Shown: one piece after another, positions 13,291 to 24,207 of the stretch
Layout of the letters: each line of letters starts with the position of its first letter
Numbering within the stretch: position 1 is the stretch's first letter
Position numbers and translations under genes: made by a program
Origin: Panax quinquefolius
Lineage: Eukaryota > Streptophyta > Magnoliopsida > Apiales > Araliaceae
DNA length: 64,000 bases
Assembly: GCA_020205615.1 (NCBI GenBank)
Contig: CM035151.1
Span: 11,742,565-11,806,564 of the forward strand
Direction of reading: 5' to 3'
Notes under the pieces: model-generated
Told to the model about the DNA's origin: nothing
What the model saw: only the letters and a program-made list of their open reading frames with translations
Databases searched by the model: none

Positions 13291-14894
13291 TAAAAATAGG
13301 ACTTTCCTCACTATTCGTATGAGAAAAAATATGTATCAATATTAAAAAAATTATTTAAAATACATATGAAAATAATAATTTATTTTTTAAAAAATTATTT
13401 TTCATTTTAATAGTAGAAGATTAACAATAACGCCTATTGACTACCTCCGTTCAAGAATAATTTTTTTGGTCTTTTAACATGAGTTTTTAGAAAAAAATAG
13501 TATATAATTAAACGCAGAATAACATTTTGTTTTAATTATTTCATCTGAAAAAAAATCAAAGAAAGATTCACTTCTTTTAATCATTTTATCGACTTTCAAA
13601 TTATTTCTAGATGTATTCTTCGACAATAATAATTACGTTACCATAATTTTGTTTTTATATATTTTTTATTTCGTTAGAACTTTATATAAAAATTTATATT
13701 ATTATCAATAATATCTAATATTTTTATTATCATTATAATATATACGTATACATATTATATATTTAATTAAATAAAATGTTAGTATTATATAAATAGATAA
13801 ATCTATGATTTACTAGATAAATATTTTAGGGGTTGAGTCATATACCGAGTGCGAAAAAGAACAAGTTTGAGTTTATACGAAGAAATTTAAGTGATGATAT
13901 ATTTTTTTATATTTGTTATATTTTATGCATTTGCATGGTATTAGTGCTTGACACTCTTCTCATTTATTTTTATATTTTGTTAATATATAAAAAATATGAA
14001 TTTAAAATGTTCATTAAAAAATAATTGTATATGATAGCTTCATGGGCCAATGGTTAAATGGGATTATATGTCATACAGACATATTTGAACAATGGGCTTT
14101 GATGGCTGAGCCCAAGGTGATACAGAAAAGTACTACTCCATTCCAGTAGTACTACTAATTAAAGCTTTGACGAATAATTGTTACCTACCGTATTTCTCTT
14201 CACTCGTTAGTTAGTTAGTTATAGCGAGTTATCAATCAAATTTATTTATGGAAAATGAGTCATACTCATCATTAATTATTATCATATTTTTCAATTAATT
14301 TAGCTATTATTATCCAAAATTATTACACACACATTTGTTATCTTAATTTGGAAGCCCATTTTTTTTTGGATAATGTAATATAATTTCATAATCAAATATA
14401 TCAACAAAAGACTGTATGAAAGAAAAAACAAATAAACTTTAAAAAGAATTGATGACACCTAAAAGTCACAATATCTTCTCTTAACTATTAAGCTAAGATT
14501 TGATCGGTTAATGATTGTAATTGTTATGATATACGGATACAGCCACAGATGAATTGATCAAAAATAAAACACGCCATTCTCATTTTATATATAGAAGAAG
14601 AAAAATTAAAAATCAATCACCCTTTGTTTAGATAGATGCTTTATATCAATTACTTTAAATATTTTATTTCTTTGTGTATAAGATTGGAAAATATTCTTTT
14701 TTGAGTGGTTTAATATTTCCATGTTTTGCTTATTAGTTATAAGCCAAGCCGGCTACATCCAAAAGGATAGTCAGCACGAATGTTCGGTGCGTTTTAGTTT
14801 TTTTAATCAAACTAAACATTATTGTGTTGCCTCAACCTAAAATTATGTATACAATTCAATTCATCACGTATAAATAAATTTTGAAAACGGATAA

Positions 14895-14975
14895 ATTTAT
14901 GACAGAAATTGGTAAATTTTTCACCGTCGTTATACATCTATAGCGACACTTTTTTATATGAAAATATAAAAAAAT
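14895..14975. repeat. Partial copy of the CGCTATA hairpin repeat
   Basis: Contains the block CGTTATACATCTATAGCGACACTT followed by ATATGAAAATATA. This matches the right half of the complete element at 16,133-16,227 closely, but its left arm is degenerate. Confidence 0.45.
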
Positions 14976-16132
14976 ATATTTTAATCACTCAATAATTAAA
15001 TAATACTAATTCATGGTTATCATATGATATCCACTGCCCTACATATCATTAATCAGACAAGAAGTAAGATTAGGTGCAAGAATGTAAGGCTTATATAACT
15101 CCATGATCAGATGCTAAACCACAAGAAAAGAAAATAAATGAGGAGTTGAAATTTTGGAACATCATTCTGATGCAACCCATCAACTGCACCAATTACGATA
15201 ACTAATGCAGTTTAACCACAAATTCGGTTAGTAGGAGTATTATGGAGTAGTACTTACTAAGCACACAAATGATGTCACGTGGACGGTTCTGATAACTACT
15301 AGTATTAATTAACCAAATAATTCACTTACATTTTCCTAACTTCCAAAAATGTCGAAAATTCCAGCTCATTTGACTCAAAGAATGATTAATAGAAGCCAAA
15401 TCTTTGCCAGTAGCAAATAATAATCCAATTATAAGTGTGTCTAGTAGAGTAGAACCAACCAAATAATTTGAGCTAATTGTCTCTTTTTTCGAGTCACTTT
15501 TGAGTGTTAAATTTTGGTCCCATTTGCCATGGAAACAGAAGGCACTTGAGGTCCCTTGGCAGAAGATGGAATCTAACACATGATTTTAATATAACTTTAC
15601 TTTCTGCTGCCATTTTTGTTTCTTAAGATTAAATATTTTTAATTTAATGGTGTTACTTTGGTTAAAGTGATTCATAAATAATAATAATCTTTTTTTAAAC
15701 TTTGAAATAACTTAATTTCATTTGGTGGTTGGAAATTTTACTATTATATACTCCAACCGACACCGAATGTGCCATAGGGTTGTCGGTTAATTAATAAAAT
15801 TCTCTACATATCTTGTCACCATATTGTTTTGATTAATTAATTTGGCTCTTTTTTTTTTTTTTGGTGGGGGGGGGGGAATTTAGACCACTTTTCTTGCTTT
15901 GACTCATTGGTTTTAGTATAATATTTTCATCTTATGCTCCTACATTTCATGATGACTTCCCATAATATGCTAAGCTCACTTGTTGAGTTACTACAATGAT
16001 CCAGGACCTAATGGCATTGATTTTCCCCATTTACATTTTGCACCTCTTTCCAGTAATTAAAAGCCAATTTCCGTATTCCTTAGAATGGATAGATAGGTAT
16101 TAATCTTTTGAAATATTTCCACGTGACTTTTG

Positions 16133-16227
16133 GATATTTTCACATGAAAATTATCGCTATAAATTCTATGACAACGGTTTTCACAGTCGCTATACATCTA
16201 TAGCGATACTTTTTATGTGAAAATATC
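16133..16227. mobile_element. Very small MITE-like hairpin (95 bp)
   Basis: The left end GATATTTTCACATGAAAATT and the complement of the right end (GATATTTTCACATAAAAAGT) form a terminal inverted repeat of about 29 bp. Both arms continue into ATCGCTATA. A related partial copy lies 1.2 kb away at 14,895-14,975, so this is a repeated sequence and not a chance palindrome. The superfamily is not determined. Confidence 0.55.
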
Positions 16228-17240
16228 AATTTTCTTAATCTTTTCTTTTAAAAATGAGGGTTGCCTATGATTTTTTTTTCTTTTTATATCTTAAAATTTA
16301 TTGAAAAAATAAGATATAAAGTTAGACACAACCAAAAAATCTTTTAATGATAATATTGAAGATAACTAATCAAAATACGTTGTCTAATTATATATGTCAG
16401 AGACAAACTTTAATATACGTTACGTGTAAGCAATATTAAAAAAAGAGACTTGAGAGTAAGAAATTTGTATAGGAGAAAGAAAGAAGGGTATTATTAGGAG
16501 ACAATTTGCTTTATTTAGCAAAAGTAAAGAACCAACTAGTCTAATATCCTTTGGATTCGATGTGCTTTGCCATAATTAGACAACTAATCTCCACTTTGAA
16601 CTTGCTTTTTTAGCTTTAAGCATGTATTAAAAACAAGGTCCCCCCACCCCCTCCACCCTACCCTTTCTAATCCTTCTTAACTTGTGGTGTTTCCTTTATG
16701 GTGGGCTTGATGAAATGCTTTTTGATCACTAAACAGATTAGAAAAGCCAAGAACTTAATCCTTTCAAATCCTTTAAAAAATGGCATGTTGTCCAAATACA
16801 TAATTAGATCAGCTTACTTATTACATTGCTTTTGGTGTCTCATTTTTCCTACCTTTGGGCTGCCATGCACAAAATACAGTGAGGGTCAGATCTCAGACAA
16901 ATTTTGGTGGGGCTAATGCCTAATGGACATGTATCTATATTAGATAAAACCATCCATATCCCACTTCCATACTTTTTTTCCTTATTTTTTATTTATTTTT
17001 GAATAGTTTCAATTACAAAAGCATGAGTTTCAGAAAATGAGAGAGCAATTTCAATATAATGTAAAAATCATCAACAATTATTATAAGAAATATATTGATC
17101 TTGTGCAATTACATTGAGATAAAAAGAAAATTACTAACCAATCTTAAAATAAATGAATATTTGCGGGAATTTTTGAAACTTTGAAGAATGATTTGAATTA
17201 GAAGTTTTAAGGTCAGATAACTTGAAAGATGAAATCAAGC

Positions 17241-17243
<3 letters not shown>

Positions 17244-17290
<47 letters not shown>
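17244..17290. repeat. (AT)n microsatellite
   Basis: About 47 bp of pure AT repeat in the intergenic region upstream of the receptor-like kinase. Confidence 0.95.
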
Positions 17291-17292
<2 letters not shown>

Positions 17293-18536
17293 CCTCAATA
17301 ATAATGAAAATGACTAACGAGGACAAACATTCTTTATTTTTAAACTAAACAAAAACACCATCATCATCTACAATAACTCAAAGCATTTCTTTTCAGGGGA
17401 AGTAAGATGGAAACATATCCATCGATTTCATCATTTTGTGCATGTTTTTCTGTTTCAAGAACTCATATGGATATTTGTTGCTTCCTAAAACCAATAACCC
17501 CCCCCAACCTTATAGTCATCATTCTTCAACTCAATACAATTATTGCAAGAAAATCATGCCATGGTTGGCCGCTGTTGAAAATTTAAAAGGATCTCAGAAG
17601 ATTTCAGCACTTTTTGTGGTATGGTGTCTTTGGTCGGCACTATTGTTGAGAGTCATGACATGAAGGGCGTAGCCGCAATTTTCAGAGAAAGTAAAAGGGT
17701 ATATAAGTCCAACACAGAACTGGTGTGGCGTCCAGTCAGTCTCTGTGACTATAAATTACTCCTACATATCTTTATCAGAAGTACAATTATTTTAGAAAAT
17801 GAAATTCACAAAACTCAAGATTACAATTTTCCATGTAATTTCAAAATCCCCATAAATGAGGAGATCCTAAAACATTGGTTTAGGCTAAAATGGTGTCCAG
17901 TCTATTCATTTCACCTTCCCACCCCACACTGATTTGCAATTAAAATTAAAAATCTTCTTTAAATCACACTGCTTTTTCCCTATAATCATAATTACTTCTA
18001 ACTTTTCTGTAATCCCTTCAATTATGATGTTTAAAGTTTGACTAATAACAATCAAGAATTGGATTTACAAGATTAGTGCTAAACAAAATAAAATCTTTCT
18101 AGGATATTACCCGCTCATAAAACGCCTGCTTATTTATAAAGCTAGTGTATAAAGGTCTATTTTAAATTGAGATTCTGGTAATCAATCATAGTCCCCTTCA
18201 AGAGTCGATTTTTGAAATTGCAAAAGTTCGATTCTTTTTCTTCTTTTTCTTTTGGAAAATTCCCCATGCTTCTGTTTTACTATATGTAAGGCATTACCTA
18301 CCGCTGATAAGTCCGTGCCTTCATATTATCCCCACCACTATCGCTCATCCCAGAATTCCATGTGCTTTGTTTTGTGTTCCCTGAAATTCCCTTCAACTTC
18401 AAATAGAGGATTTCTTTTGTCAAATCCTTAAATTAAGCCCATTTTCAAAGTTTCTTGATTGATTTAGATACCCATTTGGGCAATTCATAAGAACCACAAA
18501 GGAAATATTACAAAGCCGCCTGTATATCTGGGTTTG

Positions 18537-18537
<1 letters not shown>

Positions 18538-18588
<51 letters not shown>
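18538..18588. repeat. (TA)n microsatellite near the RLK transcription start
   Basis: About 51 bp of pure TA repeat directly upstream of, or inside, the 5' leader of the receptor-like kinase gene. Confidence 0.95.
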
Positions 18589-18590
<2 letters not shown>

Positions 18591-19188
18591 ACAATGAAAT
18601 TGATTTGTGCAAGCTGGAACAGCTTCATTTCCAATTGGATTTCACAGCTTCTTCTATAAGAGATCTAGGGTTTAAGTGTGGTTCATTGTTTGAGTGTGAA
18701 CTGATTCTTCTAAATCTCATTCATACAGGTATATGAATGTATGCGTGTGTACTTGTAACGTATACATTCAAGATTATTACTTTATGATACATTGCATGCG
18801 ATATATTGTGCTTATTTTTTTTGTGAATTAAGATTAGAAAAAGTGGTGATTTAGTTTTTTAAAGTCTGGGAGTGGACAAGCTTATAGAATTTATTTTTAT
18901 TATTCCTGCTTTTCTTTCTATCCAGCTACCCCTGCTGCTTTTACTTTCTTTCACTTTCACTTTCACTTTTGAATGTTAATCTTCGGCAATATCCCCATTT
19001 CTTAATAATGTTTGTGATAAAATTTAACATTTCTTTATTTGGCCTGTTCCTTTGAATTTCAAAAGAAATTATAAATTTTGGGATATGTATGACTGATTTA
19101 CGAAGTTTAGCAATAGATGCATAAAATTCATTGATGATATTTCAATTATTTTATTTTCTAATTTGTAGACTTCTTGGCATCAACAGAA
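18589..19188 (+). promoter_or_regulatory. 5' leader and 5' UTR intron of the receptor-like kinase
   Basis: A donor CATACAG/GTATATG at 18728/18729 and an acceptor TTTGTAG at 19168 define a probable 440-bp intron in the 5' UTR. This leaves 20 nt of leader before the ATG at 19189. The exon upstream (roughly 18,590-18,728) has no long open frame. Confidence 0.55.
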
Positions 19189-22100
19189 ATGGGTCTTACC
19201 GATGACCTGACAAAGAAAACTCCAATCTTCCATCTTCCGGTGTGGGTGTTAGTTGTAATTTTTGGGGCAGTGCCTCTAATCCTATTGGTGCTTCCATTTT
19301 GTATTTCAAGAAAAAAATCCAAAAGGGCTACTGAAAAACTTCCTATTAGCCAGAACAAAACTGTATCAAGTGAAATAAAAGAGATAAGAGTTGATCAAAA
19401 TTCAGCAAACACCTTTGGTGGCTATGATGGGGATTCTGCCCTCTCAGAGGGAAAGTACAGTGACAAAGATTCTGATAAGCTTTTGGTGCATTTGAAAAAT
19501 GAGCAGACAAAGAATGCTGATAATAGCAGTCAATCTGGATCATTTAATAATTTAGAGAAAGGTGGTTCTTGTTCTGGATCGGGAGAAAAAGGGAGTAACT
19601 GTAAAAATAATGTCTATCGACCTTCTTCACATCCTTTAACTGCTCCTTCCCCTCTATCTGGTTTGCCCGAGTTCTCTCAACTTGGTTGGGGTCATTGGTT
19701 TACATTAAGGGATCTGGAAGTTGCAACGAATCGGTTTTCAAAGGACAATGTTATTGGTGAGGGGGGATATGGAGTTGTTTATCAGGGTCATCTGGCTAAT
19801 GGATCTTCAATAGCTGTTAAGAAGCTTTTCAACAATCTGTAAGTTACTCAAGACAGATTTCTTTCCGTTGACACACAATTTTCCCCTTATAATTCCCATT
19901 AGATATTCTATAGCTTAAGTTGATGTAATATTCTAAAATATTTTGTGTAGAGGACAAGCAGAGAAGGATTTCAAGGTTGAAGTTGAGGCTATTGGCCATG
20001 TGCGGCATAAAAACTTAGTTAGACTTTTGGGTTACTGCATTGAAGGTACCCAAAGGTAAAATGTTTCTTTAAGTTCACTCTTTGTGCATCCATTCAAATA
20101 AATTAGATAACCCCTTTATATCAAATGAGGAATACAACCAATGAATGGAGTATTATTGATTACTTCTCATTATTTCCAAGTAAAGCATGATGCATTAGTT
20201 TATTGTTACGAATTTAACTGAAAATTCTATAATGTTTCCTTTACTACACCTTAGGTTGAATTGAGTTGTCTCATACTTTTGGTTCATGAGCTCTTGAATC
20301 TAGGTGTCTTGTGCTTTTGTGTACTTTGATTATGAGATTTCATTGTACTTGTATTGCATCCCCAAATCGGGGCTTAAACGAAATTAATTGTCGTAGTAAG
20401 AGTTGGATTTCTAGTCCTTTTTATAAATAGAATTGTAAGATTTACTTTTTGGAGGGATGAGTAATATTTTTTTTTAAAAGCTTGTGCTTTTATGTATTTC
20501 TACAAATTCCTAGCGAGGTTAGGTTCTTGCTCTTCTCTTTTTATCCTACTTCTCATTAATTATGCATTATATTTCTCTCTCATCTCTTATCTATGTTAAA
20601 AGCAAATAGTATTATTACTCCCTTTAGATGCTTCTTGAAGTTGAGATACCTATATAAATTTCTTATTTAAATAAATTCTCTTCCTAATGAAAGTTCTTTG
20701 AGAATGAATCGAGCCATGGAAATGTATCTCCCCTACTAGACAAAGATTATCTTATTTGTTTCTTAAATATTTCTATTAAATCTAGGATGTTGGTTTATGA
20801 GTACGTCAACAATGGCAATTTAGACCAGTGGCTTCATGGAGCTATGCGTCAACATGGATATCTTACTTGGGAAGCTCGCATGAAAGTTATTCTTGGCACT
20901 GCTAAGGCGTAAGTTCATCTATAGTATGTTCTAGTTTATATGTATGATTGGTATCGTTTCCAATTTTGACTTGATACACTCATTGCAGGCTTGCATACTT
21001 GCATGAGGCCATTGAACCAAAAGTGGTGCATCGAGACATTAAGTCAAGCAATATACTACTAGATGATGAGTTTAATGCTAAAATATCTGATTTTGGTCTG
21101 GCCAAGTTGTTGGGTGCCGGTGAGAGTCACATTACCACCAGAGTTATGGGTACCTTTGGGTGAGCATCTTTTCTAATAGTTACCTAATGATTCAGTCTCC
21201 TGGTTGATTCTCTTTCTCTTCTAACAAGTATTTATATACATGTATGTGTGTGTATAAAAATTCTTATTTCTGCTTGTCTTCTTTCCCAAAATCCACAGAT
21301 ATGTTGCTCCAGAATATGCAAATAGTGGCCTTCTGAATGAGAAGAGTGATGTTTATAGTTTTGGGGTTGTGCTATTGGAAGCTATAACCGGAAGAGATCC
21401 AGTGGATTATGGACGTCCGCAAGATGAGGTAAATTTTTAGATGCCTGATTCTTGAATATGGATTGTATGTTGCGGAATTACATAGATGTTACCATGTTCT
21501 GAAGTCTGTAGTCCTTCATTTATCACTAAAAAACTTTTCCCAAGTTCATATGGATCGGTAAAACTTTCAAACACATGCAAATTAAGATTATGGTTTGAAA
21601 ATAGAGATTAACAAACATTGTTGGAAAATTTAAGCACTGCTGTTGTGATAAGCAAAGACTGGGATGACATATTTTTAGTAAAGTACAAGTCAATTTAACT
21701 TACTACAAAAAAATAAATTTAATTGGGCCTACACAAGTGTTTCTCGTTTATTTGTCATAATATCATGGTCCCTTCAGGTAAATATGGTTGACTGGCTCAA
21801 AATGATGGTTGGGAGTAGGCGGTCAGAAGAAGTTGTCGATCCAACAATGGAGACGAAGCCATCTAGAACTGCTCTTAAACGAGCCCTATTGACTGCTTTG
21901 AGGTGTGTTGACCCAGATTCTGAAAAGAGACTAACAATGGGTGAAGTTGTGCGCATGCTTGAATCAGAGGAATATCCATTATCACGAGAGGTATGATTTG
22001 AATTCTAGAACAAAATCAGCATGATTATGAGTTTGATATTGTTTGAAAAACATACCTTAACAAAAACAATGCATGTAACTTGCAGAAAATAGTCATGCCC

Positions 22101-22581
22101 TGGATTAATAACACTTTCCAGATGCTAAGACCCTCTGTTCCGACCCACAACTATATATATATTTTCATTTTGTAAGTTTAGGTTGAACTGGTTTGGAAAC
22201 CACAATAGCTTGCCACTTCTTTTCTTTACTAATGTATTTGTATTAGAGAAACACTGAATAACTTTAACTTTTTAGAAAATATGCTGCCTCTACTGTGAAA
22301 GGGAAATTTAGTATATTTTTTTCCCCAAATTACTGGTGATGTTTGTGGGCGTCAGTCTTGTGTTTGCAGATTCTTTAAAAGATCGAGTAAGAACAAATGT
22401 GTAGTAGTTTCTTTTAATTGAACATGCAGTGTTGAAATTAGTAACTCTTAAACTGTAACCTTGTGGACAACCAAAAATAAAAGCTGTAACATGGTTTGAC
22501 ATTCAGGGTCGAAGACATCAAAGAAATCAAGCTGGTGGTGGGAAGCCGAGTCCAGGAGGGATAGCACTGACACAGAGTTAA
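19189..22581 (+). CDS. Receptor-like Ser/Thr protein kinase, At3g17420 (GPK1)/At5g18500 type
   Basis: Membrane-anchored kinase with a very short outer segment. Coding exons are 19189-19838, 19951-20055, 20786-20908, 20989-21159, 21299-21428, 21778-21990 and 22507-22581: 1467 nt, 488 residues, all GT-AG. A single hydrophobic helix lies at about residues 17-40 ([20 protein letters not shown]), followed by basic residues and a Ser/Asn-rich juxtamembrane region. The kinase domain starts near residue 183. It has the glycine loop GEGGYG (190-195), the AVK lysine (211), HRD (307-309), DFG (327-329) and APE (353-355), so all catalytic residues are present. A short polar tail ends after [11 protein letters not shown] chose the ATG at 19189 because the frame upstream runs into the UTR intron acceptor. 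No extracellular ligand-binding domain is present, as is usual for this subfamily. Arabidopsis GPK1 was reported as glyoxysomal; this sequence does not decide the location. Confidence 0.95.
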
Positions 22582-23130
22582 AGTTCCAGACTTGAGGTCA
22601 GAGAGCAGAGATGACCAGCGCGGATGAAGTTATAAAATTCAGCTACATATGCAAAAATGTAAGTCATACATTCTTTCGACCTTCCTAATGATTCGGCTCT
22701 GCCTCAGTTGTCATAAGTGCAGGCAGCGGATATATAATCTGCCTTTTGGTTTCTTATTTTCTACTGGTAGATTCTGGCAAGACTATTAATTATTACGTGC
22801 ATAAGATCATAAGTATATTGTAGTATGCCCTGCAATTGGTGGTGTGCAGATGCTTTTAGGTATTTTTAGTACTCCCATTTTAGGTTTTAATTAGTTCATT
22901 TGGGAATTAAGAATGTACTTTCTTCTTTGTGAAGATTATAGGAGTCCTGTTTTTGTTTTTGTTTTTTGCGCAATGAGAAGATAAAAAGAGTTTTGGGTGT
23001 TTGCAATTTGCTTTTAAAGAATCACACATCTACTTGCTTCGTCTTTCATCCCTATTTCTGTATATTGGATGAAACTTTGAATTACAAGCGACAGGCAAAA
23101 TGTACTCGGATAACTTTGTATGATCTGTAA

Positions 23131-23157
23131 ATGAGATGAGATGAGATGAGATGAGAT
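23131..23157. repeat. (ATGAG)n microsatellite
   Basis: Five head-to-tail copies of ATGAG downstream of the receptor-like kinase gene. Confidence 0.9.
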
Positions 23158-23430
23158 TCGTTTTGTGGAATGTATTGACCTCTGATTTGCATGTGGATTA
23201 CTTAAGCAGCATGTACTCCCTCCAACTAAAATGAAAGCCCAATCCTTTGTTTATTCAGTGGACTCTCTTCATAATTAACAATTACTTGAGGCAAATAATT
23301 ATTATTAATTAATACTAGAATATTCAACTACTTGGATTCTCAGTTATATAGAAATCAGTTCATGTATTAAGACAACGAAGTGTGACTGACTATGAGTGTC
23401 AACCATCAACTAACCAAGAAGAACCATTCT

Positions 23431-23449
23431 CTTTCTTCTTCTTCTTCTT

Positions 23450-23496
<47 letters not shown>

Positions 23497-23561
23497 TATA
23501 TATATATTCTTTGTGTCAGTGTGTTTCATTGTGTGTGTTCTTTGTGTGGAACCCTAACCCC

Positions 23562-23598
<37 letters not shown>
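23431..23598. repeat. Compound microsatellite (TTC)n-(TA)n-(GT)n
   Basis: A TTC run (about 23,431-23,452), a TA run (23,453-23,509, with one interruption) and a GT run (23,565-23,598). Open frames crossing this stretch are products of the repeats. Confidence 0.9.
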
Positions 23599-23717
23599 TG
23601 AAGATACCTTTGGCTCTGACTTTCTATGTCGGAACTCGAACAAGGCAACCCCTATAAACAATTCATGAAATTTGCAACATTTGGCAAGTCAGAAAGCAAG
23701 CATTGACAACTAAAATA

Positions 23718-23873
23718 CTCCCTCAATTCCACATAAATAATCTCATTACAAACTTTGCAAATATTAAGGATATAATTTGTTTCATAAGTTCAACCCTAAA
23801 AATCATAAGCAGTTGGATAGTAGTGATGACATGATAATAAAATTATGATAAAAAGTTGTGTGAACAGAGGGAG
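23718..23873. mobile_element. Stowaway-like MITE
   Basis: A 156-bp element with ends CTCCCTCAATTCCA and, on the complementary strand, CTCCCTCTGTTCAC. It is flanked by TA on both sides (23,716-23,717 and 23,874-23,875). The CTCCCTC end and the TA duplication are the signature of Stowaway (Tc1/mariner-derived) elements. It sits between the convergent 3' ends of the two kinase genes. A lone CTCCCTCC word at about 23,216 could be one end of another degraded copy. Confidence 0.8.
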
Positions 23874-24207
23874 TAGTTCCAAAATCATATCTGCTGAATA
23901 ATCTACAATTCTTTCTTATCTATCTGACCTTTTCTTCCGCATGTTAACAGCCAATCCAAATGAAAGAATATCAAACACAACCTGGTAGGTGTAAAAATTC
24001 AACCCTTTAATACAACCAAAAAGAAAAAGGGAAAAGAAAGTTAACAGCAATACCACTTCCTTCCTCAGTTCACATGTATAATGCTTCCGTGCATTACAAG
24101 AAAAAAAGAAGAAACAAATCAAGTAATACACGATTACAACCACCTACAACAAAACAAATCCAAATCACAGTTTTAGCAGGGCAGATCAAGGAGAGCGGTG
24201 GAATTCA

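Larger units (their letters stand above)
12741..18537. other. Long divergent intergenic region between transporter and receptor-like kinase
   Basis: About 6 kb of AT-rich DNA with no gene that I can support. The open frames in it are short, have no known domain and no convincing splice structure. It holds several short hairpin repeats (13,200-13,290; 14,895-14,975; 16,133-16,227), a TA microsatellite and homopolymer runs (for example near 15,850-15,878). The upstream regulatory sequences of both divergent genes must lie in or next to it. Confidence 0.6.

Noticed and set aside
15322..15579. Minus-strand open frame of 85 codons
   Set aside because: No domain or family resemblance that I recognise, and it is isolated in intergenic DNA.
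17436..17932. Two overlapping plus-strand open frames upstream of the RLK
   Set aside because: No known motif, no splice context, codon use like AT-rich spacer; likely chance.
23382..23657. Open frames with Tyr-Ile and Cys-Val repeats
   Set aside because: They translate the TA and GT microsatellites.
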